From contig NZ_JBPYCR010000001.1 of NCBI RefSeq assembly GCF_051846915.1, forward strand, positions 1 to 64,000: a stretch of 64,000 bases of DNA, given 5' to 3'. Below the pieces are notes generated by a model that made no database searches, was not told the origin of the DNA, and saw only the letters and a list, made by a program, of their open reading frames with translations. This stretch comes from JBPYCR01 sp051846915. GTDB taxonomy: Bacteria > Bacillota > Bacilli > Bacillales > Amphibacillaceae. Position 1 is the first letter of the stretch; each line of letters opens with the position of its first letter. Below are positions 57,997 through 64,000 of this stretch, piece by piece. The position numbers were made by a program, and so were the translations under genes.

Positions 57997-59883
57997 TTAC
58001 TTTTCTTCAAATTCCTCCACCATTAACGAAAGCTTTTCCCAGCGGGTCATTTTCCGCTCCAATTCATCTTCTGTCTGCTTTTGTTTTTCATACAATTCCT
58101 GTGCTTTTTCAAAATCGCTATCTGCGGCCTGTATCTCCATTCGAAGATGCTCCACGTTTTCTTCAAGAGACATAATTTCATCCTCAATTGTCTCCCATTC
58201 TTTCTGCTCATTATAAGACAGCTTTTTTCTTTTTGTATCAGTATCTTTGCCGGGCTTTACTTTCTGCTTTTTCCCTTTTTCTTCTTGTTCTATTTGTTGG
58301 ACTTGTGATAAATATTCACTGTAATTCCCATAAAAGTGTTCGATCTGTCCGTCACCTGTAAAAACAAGCAGGGTTTCCACTACCCGATCTAAAAAGTACC
58401 GATCATGTGAAACAGTAATAACAACACCAGGAAATTGATTCAAATATTCTTCTAGAACACTTAATGTTTGTACATCCAAGTCGTTTGTCGGCTCGTCCAA
58501 TAACAGAACATTCGGTTCGGTCATTAATACTTTTAATAAGTATAATCGTCTTTTTTCTCCACCGGACAGGCGACGAATATATGTCCATTGTTTCGGTCTT
58601 GGAAACAAAAAACGTTCCAACATTTGCTCTGCTGTAATTACTTCTTTATCTTTTGTATAAATGACTTGCGCGACTTCTCTAATATAATCAATTATACGCA
58701 AATCACCGTTTAGTTCTTCTTCCCCTTGGGTATAGTAACCAATCTTTACGGTTTCTCCGACATGAACTTCTCCTGTATCAGGTTTTTGACGCTGTGCAAT
58801 AATATTCAATAAGGTGGATTTCCCTGTTCCATTCGGACCAATGATCCCAAGTCTTTCCTCCCGATTAATTAAATAGTTAAAAGGAGCAATGATTTCTTTA
58901 CCGCTATATGACTTTCCAACTTGATCCAGTTCAACTACTTGTTTTCCCAGACGGGTTGTGCCAACTTGAAAATCAACATTTTCTTTTTTCGTATGAAACT
59001 TTTTTTGCTGTAAATCATCAATTCGCTCGAACCTTGCTTTTTGTTTTGTTGACCTTGCCCGTGCACCTCGTCTTAACCAGGCAAGCTCCCTTTTTAATGT
59101 ATTTTCATGTTTTTGCTGACCGGCCTTTTCTAGCTCTTCCCGTTCCGCTTTCTTTTCAAGAAAAAGCTCATAATTGCCTTCATATGTATAAAGCGTCCCA
59201 TTATCCAGCTCAAAAATCCGATTCGTCACGCGGTTTAAGAAATAGCGGTCGTGTGTGACTAGCAGTAAAGCACCCTTGTATGAAGTCAAATAGTTCTCTA
59301 GCCAAGATATTGTTTCATTATCTAAATGGTTCGTAGGTTCATCTAATATGAGTAGATCAGCGGGTTGAATAAGCGCTTTCGCAATGGCCACGCGCTTTTT
59401 TTGTCCACCGGATAACGCCTGTACATGTTGGTTTACGTTGGAAATTCCGAGCTTTGTTAGAATTGTTTTTGCTTTTGTATTTGCATCCCAAGCTTCATGC
59501 TCATCCATTTGCTGTTGCATCTGTAGCAGTTTTTCTTGATTTGCTTCGTTCATTGGATCTTGTTCCAGCCGGAGTAGTGCTTGTTCATATTGCCGCATCG
59601 TTTTCATGATGACTGCTTCACCATAATAAATTTGTTCAATAACCGTCAACTGCGCATCCAGTTCCGGCGTTTGCGGCAAATATTCAACTTTATAGTCCTT
59701 TGGATGTTTAATTAATCCTTCATCCGACGGTTCTATTCCTGAAATCACCTTTAGAAACGTTGATTTCCCAGTTCCATTAACTCCAATTAAACCAATTCGA
59801 TCACGATTCGTAATTGTGCAGTTGATATTCTGAAATAAAATTTTATCCCCATATGCCTTTTGTAATTGTTCAATTGTCAGCAT
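57997..59883 (-). CDS. yfmR: ABC-F family ATPase (YfmR/Uup-like)
   Basis: A 628-residue soluble protein with two ATPase domains and no membrane segments. Walker A: GVNGTGKST (about 34-42) and GPNGTGKST (about 350). Signatures: LSGGQKKRVAIAK and LSGGEKRRLYLLK. The interdomain linker holds the basic P-site tRNA interaction motif (RRGARARSTKQKARFER). A coiled coil closes the protein (about 555-628). It acts on ribosomes; B. subtilis YfmR helps resolve stalled translation at difficult motifs. AAGGGTGAT precedes the ATG. Confidence 0.92.
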   Translation of the reverse strand: MLTIEQLQKAYGDKILFQNINCTITNRDRIGLIGVNGTGKSTFLKVISGIEPSDEGLIKHPKDYKVEYLPQTPELDAQLTVIEQIYYGEAVIMKTMRQYEQALLRLEQDPMNEANQEKLLQMQQQMDEHEAWDANTKAKTILTKLGISNVNQHVQALSGGQKKRVAIAKALIQPADLLILDEPTNHLDNETISWLENYLTSYKGALLLVTHDRYFLNRVTNRIFELDNGTLYTYEGNYELFLEKKAEREELEKAGQQKHENTLKRELAWLRRGARARSTKQKARFERIDDLQQKKFHTKKENVDFQVGTTRLGKQVVELDQVGKSYSGKEIIAPFNYLINREERLGIIGPNGTGKSTLLNIIAQRQKPDTGEVHVGETVKIGYYTQGEEELNGDLRIIDYIREVAQVIYTKDKEVITAEQMLERFLFPRPKQWTYIRRLSGGEKRRLYLLKVLMTEPNVLLLDEPTNDLDVQTLSVLEEYLNQFPGVVITVSHDRYFLDRVVETLLVFTGDGQIEHFYGNYSEYLSQVQQIEQEEKGKKQKVKPGKDTDTKRKKLSYNEQKEWETIEDEIMSLEENVEHLRMEIQAADSDFEKAQELYEKQKQTEDELERKMTRWEKLSLMVEEFEEK

Positions 59884-59900
59884 TGTTCATCACCCTTATT

Positions 59901-60050
59901 AGAAAAGCGCAAGCGCCCTGTTAAGCCCCGACAAGCTTAAGCAAGAAATCGTAGTGGCGGTTTTTGCCACGAAGAGTTATTGCTTAAGACCTCGAGGGGC
60001 TGGGCGCTGGAGCTAGACAGCTATGCGCAAAATTTTATACTTCTGATCTT
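59901..60050. repeat. dispersed palindromic element, copy F (type 1)
   Basis: Best-formed copy. Nested stems GCGCCC (59913)/GGGCGC (60007), AGCCCC/GGGGCT, CTTAAGCAA (59936-59944)/TTGCTTAAG (59980-59988) and GTGGC/GCCAC around a short loop. The shared AGCTAGACAGCTATGCGC tail follows. Located between the ABC-F gene and the right-hand operon. Confidence 0.88.
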
Positions 60051-60067
60051 ATGAAATAGTTGTTAAA

Positions 60068-60247
60068 CTATTTATTCCTTTCTCGAAAAAACTGTTTTAG
60101 AAAAAGTACAATCAATAATAATAGCCAGGAAGTAACAACATAAAAGATTATCCTCCCTGAATCAAGCATATCCGACAAAAAGAACAGCATGCCTAACCAA
60201 ATAATGAACACGCCTAGTATTTGATAACCATAAAATTTTAAATTCAT
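60068..60247 (-). CDS. small two-helix membrane protein
   Basis: A 59-residue protein with two helices (ILGVFIIWLGMLFFL and IIFYVVTSWLLLLIVLFL) and a basic end (FRERNK). GGAGG lies 8 nt before the ATG at 60247; an ATG at 60253 is too close to the site. It is the last gene of the operon with the two-component system, 30 bp after the UGA-interrupted gene. Not recognised. Confidence 0.75.
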   Translation of the reverse strand: MNLKFYGYQILGVFIIWLGMLFFLSDMLDSGRIIFYVVTSWLLLLIVLFLKQFFRERNK

Positions 60248-60277
60248 TTTCATCCCCTCCAATAACAAGCACTATTT

Positions 60278-60472
60278 TTAGTTTATCGGATGTTTACCTG
60301 CTTTTCCATTCCAAGAGCATATGATGCCTCCAATCAACAACCATAGCGGATAAAAAAACCGCGCTCGTCGCCCAACAATCAAACTGCTACCTGCAAATCC
60401 CGCAGATTGTATTAAAACGAAGAAAATCCCGCTACACGCGGGAACGATAATATATCAAATTCGAATTTTCAT
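60278..60472 (-). pseudogene. 64-codon small membrane protein gene with in-frame UGA
   Basis: The ATG at 60472 lies 3 bp after the histidine kinase stop, with AAGG 7 nt upstream. The frame opens MKIRI, meets UGA at codon 6 (60455-60457), then runs 58 more codons to TAA without other stops: YIIVPACSGIFFVLIQSAGF, then two helices and the basic end WNGKAGKHPIN. This reads as a real membrane protein. A hairpin TCCCGC-GTGTA-GCGGGA starts 11 nt after the UGA. A TGG-to-TGA mutation, UGA read-through or, less likely, selenocysteine could explain it. Confidence 0.65.
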
Positions 60473-60475
60473 TTC

Positions 60476-61564
60476 TTAACCTTCGACAGGAAAAGAAACC
60501 CAAAAAGTCGTTGTGCCCTCTTTACTGTCTACACCTACTTGGCCATTATGCTTTTTCACGACTTCTCTTACAATCGCTAACCCCAGACCGGAACCCCCTG
60601 TTTGTCGATCCCGTGACGATTCAATCCGGTAAAAGCGGTCAAAAATGTTGGCTTGATCTGCTTGTGGGATGGTTTTGCTCGGACCGGTGAAAGAAATCCG
60701 ATATTTCGCACGCTCTTTTTCCCCCGTAATGGTAATCGGCCCGTTGCCTTCATAATAACGAATGGCGTTATCAAGCAAATTGTGAAGCACTTGCTGAAGC
60801 GCTTCGACTTGAACCTTTACAGGAGCTGCTACTGCATTTACTTCTACCGGAATGTCTAACTCCTTAAGCTTCCAATCAAACAATGAAACACACTGGTTTA
60901 TTTGAGTGGACATAGCCACAGATTGTTTATTTGCAAATTTATCTGTGCCTGAATGATCCCATTCCTTTAGTAATTCAAGCTGTTCGACTAGTTGTGATAG
61001 ACGGTTTGCTTCGTCATGAAGCGCGTGAAAAAGTGTTTCATTTCCCTGAATCATCCCTGTTTTCAGCGCTTGAAGATATCCACTTAAATTGGATAGCGGT
61101 GTCCGAAGTTCATGGGATACATCTGAAACTAGCCTATGCCGTTCCTGTTCATTTGCTTGTAGTTGTTGGATAAGCCCATTGTATTGCTTAATAAGCTGGC
61201 CAACCTCATCATCGGTTCCAACGGTAATTTTTTGTGGATATTCTCCCTGTTTCAGTTTTTCTGTAGAAGCGATAAGCTTTCGTATAGGACCGACAATTTT
61301 TTTCGTCATATAAAAATGGAGTAATCCCCCAGCGATTATACCAATCATACTGAAAATCAATAAATATTGAAGTAAGGTTCCATTAAATTGCTGCTGCCTC
61401 TGTTCATCAAAATTACCGATTCCTTCTGCTAAAAAACAAGCGGTATTATAAACCGCCCAGCTGCTTAATGCGATTGCAGCGATAATGACAACCGTGTTTA
61501 ATAGCGTCAGCTTCCACAAAAAACCTTTTGGAGCAAAAGATTTAACATAATTATGAAGTGACAA
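60476..61564 (-). CDS. sensor histidine kinase
   Basis: About 362 residues. Two helices (about 17-40 and 68-88) enclose a very short external loop; a HAMP linker follows, then HisKA with the phospho-acceptor H in VSDVSHELRTPLSN and an ATPase domain with NLLDNAIRYYEG and GGSGLGLAIV. The start is taken as TTG at 61564, overlapping the response regulator by 14 bp, with GGGGT 6 nt upstream; no ATG suits. Partner of the upstream regulator; the stimulus may concern the envelope or thiol redox (inference from the operon). Confidence 0.88.
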   Translation of the reverse strand: MSLHNYVKSFAPKGFLWKLTLLNTVVIIAAIALSSWAVYNTACFLAEGIGNFDEQRQQQFNGTLLQYLLIFSMIGIIAGGLLHFYMTKKIVGPIRKLIASTEKLKQGEYPQKITVGTDDEVGQLIKQYNGLIQQLQANEQERHRLVSDVSHELRTPLSNLSGYLQALKTGMIQGNETLFHALHDEANRLSQLVEQLELLKEWDHSGTDKFANKQSVAMSTQINQCVSLFDWKLKELDIPVEVNAVAAPVKVQVEALQQVLHNLLDNAIRYYEGNGPITITGEKERAKYRISFTGPSKTIPQADQANIFDRFYRIESSRDRQTGGSGLGLAIVREVVKKHNGQVGVDSKEGTTTFWVSFPVEG

Positions 61565-62234
61565 AACGATACCCCATTCCTCTAACGGTTTGAATGCGCA
61601 AAGGACGTGACGGCACTTCTTCCACTTTTTCACGCAGTTTTTTTATATGGGCGTCAATCGTTCGATCCAGAACGCTTTGTTCATCATAAGGATAAAGTTC
61701 CGTAACAAGCTGTTCGCGTGAAAAGACTACATTCGGATGCTGCATCAGAAAGTAAAGCAAATTGAACTCATGTTTTGTTAGTTGAATATTTTCCCCGTAG
61801 AGCAGAACCTCACCTTTCCGAGGCATAATACAAAGGCCATTAATTGTAATTTTTTTACAAAAGTGTCCTGTCCTGCGCAATACCGCTTCCACATTAGCGA
61901 TCAGTTCATTCGGATCAAACGGCTTCGTAACGTAGCCGTCAGCGCCCATTCGCAGGCCGGCAACCTTATCATCCACACGTGCTTTTGCAGACAACATAAT
62001 AATGGATACTTCACTATTTGCCTGCTCTTTCACCCATGCACAAAATGCTTCCCCGCTTATTTTCGGTAACATTAAATCAAGAATAATTAAACAAGGCTGG
62101 TAAGTTAAAAATGCTGTTTTCGCCGCCTCACCATCCGGTGCTTCCACTACTTCATATTCATGATGTTCCAAGTACATGCGAACTAGCTGGCGAATCATTG
62201 GATCGTCTTCCACTACCAAAATAACTTGCTTCAT
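61551..62234 (-). CDS. OmpR/PhoB-type response regulator
   Basis: A 227-residue regulator: receiver domain with acidic pocket EDD (9-11), phosphorylated Asp in ILDLMLPKISG, S/T switch and KPF; C-terminal winged helix with VLDRTIDAHIKKLREK and RTVRGMGYRFV. GAGGGG precedes the ATG. It overlaps the kinase gene and lies 12 bp after the ResA-like gene. Confidence 0.93.
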   Translation of the reverse strand: MKQVILVVEDDPMIRQLVRMYLEHHEYEVVEAPDGEAAKTAFLTYQPCLIILDLMLPKISGEAFCAWVKEQANSEVSIIMLSAKARVDDKVAGLRMGADGYVTKPFDPNELIANVEAVLRRTGHFCKKITINGLCIMPRKGEVLLYGENIQLTKHEFNLLYFLMQHPNVVFSREQLVTELYPYDEQSVLDRTIDAHIKKLREKVEEVPSRPLRIQTVRGMGYRFVTS

Positions 62235-62246
62235 GCTTACCCCTCA

Positions 62247-62774
62247 TTAATCCATTTTTTCGTATTCCTGTACCATTAATTCATAATTCAGCGCTCCGAG
62301 TGTTGTGTTTTGTATTTTCCCTTCCGAATCAATCATGAATGTAGTAGGGATTGGCTGTATCTCATAGCGGTTGGCTACAGAGGAATCCTCATCTAACAGA
62401 ATACGAAATGTAACGCCAAATTCTTCTATAAATTCTGGAACTTTATCTACTCCACTTTCCGTCTCCAACAAATTTACAGCTAAAATTTCTACATCCGTAT
62501 TTTCGTGAAACTTCTGCATATCAGGCATTTCGGCACGACATGGCGGACACCACGTTGCCCAAAAATTCAACATAACGCGTTCACCTCTAAAATCGGATAA
62601 CTTTACTGTCTCACCGTCCAGAGTCGTCAATTCGAAATCAGGTGCAAGGTTTCCTTGTTCAAGCCCAACATCAACATTCTCTTCTTCCTCACCTTTTGAA
62701 TCGCTTAAGACAAAATCATAAATCGCCCATGCAAACAATCCAACAATTACAGCAATAATAATTCCCTTTTTCAT
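62247..62774 (-). CDS. membrane-anchored thiol-disulfide oxidoreductase (ResA-like)
   Basis: A 175-residue TlpA/ResA-type thioredoxin fold with an N-terminal anchor (about 4-24), facing outside. The redox motif is WCPPC (about 76-80) in NFWATWCPPCRAEMP; the cis-Pro is in IQPIPTTFMID. With CcdA just upstream (20-bp gap) it would be kept reduced, as in cytochrome c maturation. TGGGGGG precedes the ATG by about 10 nt. Confidence 0.9.
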   Translation of the reverse strand: MKKGIIIAVIVGLFAWAIYDFVLSDSKGEEEENVDVGLEQGNLAPDFELTTLDGETVKLSDFRGERVMLNFWATWCPPCRAEMPDMQKFHENTDVEILAVNLLETESGVDKVPEFIEEFGVTFRILLDEDSSVANRYEIQPIPTTFMIDSEGKIQNTTLGALNYELMVQEYEKMD

Positions 62775-62793
62775 CTGTACGGTCCCCCCACTT

Positions 62794-63552
62794 TTATCCT
62801 AGTTTTTCCATCCATGTATCTTGGACTAACTTCAGAAAAAACTCCGCAATCCGGGGCATTTGCCCGGTAAATAAAATGATGCCCATAGCAATCATAACAA
62901 CGCCGCCTATTTTCATAATAACTTGGCTTCGTTTGACAATCCATTTCGTTGAACCAAGGAAGAAAGTCAGCACTAGAAAAGGTAAAGCAAAACCGATAAC
63001 ATACATAATCGTATAAAAGACTCCCTGTCCCGGATTACTGGCAGCCAAAAATAGAATGGAGCCGAAAATCGGTCCTATACAAGGTGTCCAGCCAGCAGCA
63101 AATCCTGCCCCAACAAAAAAGGTCCCTGCATAACTAACTCGTTTTTTCGTATATTGCATACGTTTTTCTCTCATTAAAGTAGGTAAATTAATCCAGCCTG
63201 CAACAAACAAACCCATCACAATAATAAAAATACCGGCGATCCGTTGAATAAGCAGTCCAGAGTCTCCCGCAAGCAAATGTTGAATCCATTGTCCAAGAAA
63301 TGATGCTCCAACTCCAAGGCTTATAAACACAAGCGAAACACCTAGAATAAAAAATAACGAATGACTTAACAATCTGCCACGTATTTTCGAATCTTGTTTT
63401 CCTTGAAGTTCCTTAACGCTCATTCCAGTAATATATGACAAATAGGCCGGGAAAATCGGCAAAACACAAGGAGATAAAAACGACAATGCTCCTGCCCCCA
63501 AGGCGAGAAACATCCCAACAATTAATAGTGTATCAGCTTCTATTCCACTCAT
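62794..63552 (-). CDS. ccdA: cytochrome c biogenesis protein CcdA
   Basis: A 252-residue membrane protein with six helices that carries reducing power across the membrane. The two redox cysteines are in LSPCVLPIFPAYLSY (helix 1) and GWTPCIGPIFGS (helix 4). AAGGAAGGTG precedes the ATG, which overlaps the upstream gene stop by 4 bp. Confidence 0.93.
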   Translation of the reverse strand: MSGIEADTLLIVGMFLALGAGALSFLSPCVLPIFPAYLSYITGMSVKELQGKQDSKIRGRLLSHSLFFILGVSLVFISLGVGASFLGQWIQHLLAGDSGLLIQRIAGIFIIVMGLFVAGWINLPTLMREKRMQYTKKRVSYAGTFFVGAGFAAGWTPCIGPIFGSILFLAASNPGQGVFYTIMYVIGFALPFLVLTFFLGSTKWIVKRSQVIMKIGGVVMIAMGIILFTGQMPRIAEFFLKLVQDTWMEKLG

Positions 63553-63998
63553 CTTGACACCTTCCTTTTATAATGTAAACGTTGGAAAGTTACTATTACA
63601 AAAAATATAATAATGAAAAACCATGGGTCAATCATAAAACCGTAAACGCTCGTATAAGGCATAACCAAGGATAAGATAAATTGTGCAATACTCCAAACTA
63701 ACAGAAGAATGTATACATTTCTTTCCTCCTGAAAACGTTCCATTAATACAAGCATAACCAAAACAAACAATAAACTTAAATATGGCAACATGATCGAACT
63801 ATGTTCCAATACCATTTGCAAAAATTCATATATAAACGAACTAATAAAAAATATTGGTGTAAAAGCTAATAGAAGGGCTATGACATCAAAGGAATGCCGC
63901 TTCATTTTATATATAATATTAATAATGATCAAAACACAGGCAATATAAAAAGCCGTTGAATTACTCGGATATGCTAGAACAGATAACGGATCTTGCAT
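63549..63998 (-). CDS. hypothetical membrane protein at window edge (possibly partial)
   Basis: At least 149 residues with five hydrophobic helices (about 13-32, 39-62, 69-86, 95-115 and 122-140) and a basic end (HYKRKVSR). The ATG at 63998 is the first in view; the frame reaches the window edge 2 bp later, so an upstream start cannot be excluded. It overlaps ccdA by 4 bp, so it is part of the same operon. Not recognised. Confidence 0.65.
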   Translation of the reverse strand: MQDPLSVLAYPSNSTAFYIACVLIIINIIYKMKRHSFDVIALLLAFTPIFFISSFIYEFLQMVLEHSSIMLPYLSLLFVLVMLVLMERFQEERNVYILLLVWSIAQFILSLVMPYTSVYGFMIDPWFFIIIFFVIVTFQRLHYKRKVSR

Positions 63999-64000
63999 GA

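Noticed and set aside
18452..60050. Insertion sequences at the dispersed elements.
   Set aside because: No transposase frame or target duplication is visible; the elements are short and palindromic only.
60428..60443. TCCCGC/GCGGGA hairpin as a terminator of the kinase operon.
   Set aside because: It is inside a coding-like frame (codons 10-15) and the transcript continues to the next small gene; its place after the UGA is reported instead.

Overview
The window is low-GC Firmicutes DNA with strong GGAGG-type ribosome binding sites and a gamma-type small acid-soluble spore protein, so it comes from a spore-forming Bacillaceae, most like the Oceanobacillus/Virgibacillus/Lentibacillus group. 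No phage, integrase, transposase or CRISPR array was seen. Gene order largely follows the B. subtilis yfj-yfk-yfh-yga-perR-rrnD neighbourhood, broken by inserted blocks. Assignments rest on recognised protein motifs and remembered gene order; no database was searched.

Layout. 1-700: 5' end of a 16S rRNA gene on the minus strand, with its leader and two tandem promoters. 1.3-15 kb: conserved backbone ygzB, a fused pabBC, perR, a cobalamin adenosyltransferase, a K+ channel, an exported nuclease lipoprotein, ygaD, ygaC, sspE, mutY, yfhP, yfhH, recX and yfhF, then a tRNA-like sequence with a UUA anticodon. 15-24 kb: a GNAT protein, a GntR/ABC operon with its operator, an SPFH protein followed by a 57-residue ribbon-helix-helix protein, a ComEC-like hydrolase, an OPT transporter and a 52-bp tandem repeat. 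24-31 kb: clpE with CtsR sites and a Fur-box ferric-iron ABC importer. 31-47 kb: pdaA, a haloperoxidase-fold protein, yuiF-like, yfkD-like, agmatinase, yfkF-like, an amino-acid ABC pair without ATPase, a PerR-box pfeT-like iron exporter, yfkH-yfkI-yfkJ, an SRAP protein, yteJ-sppA and a CAP-domain protein. 47-56 kb: mreBH and a probable lysine-to-crotonyl-CoA catabolic cluster. 56-64 kb: a coiled-coil protein, a DMT transporter, an ABC-F ATPase, and an operon with CcdA, a ResA-like protein, a two-component system and two small membrane proteins, one of which carries an in-frame UGA.

How genes work together. Iron and peroxide control is visible at several loci: perR has a PerR box, the pfeT-like gene has PerR-type boxes beside its promoter, and the ferric importer has Fur boxes. 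The lysine cluster joins lysine 6-dehydrogenase and a semialdehyde dehydrogenase (minus strand, with an IclR regulator and a DUF3870 protein) to a class III CoA-transferase and glutaryl-CoA dehydrogenase (plus strand). Five related palindromic elements and one distantly similar multi-hairpin block are scattered between genes from 18 kb to 60 kb.

The observations most worth a second look are the in-frame UGA followed by a GC hairpin (60278-60472), the UUA tRNA-like sequence (15120-15187), the palindromic element family, the lysine cluster with its decayed first gene, and the unassigned small proteins.
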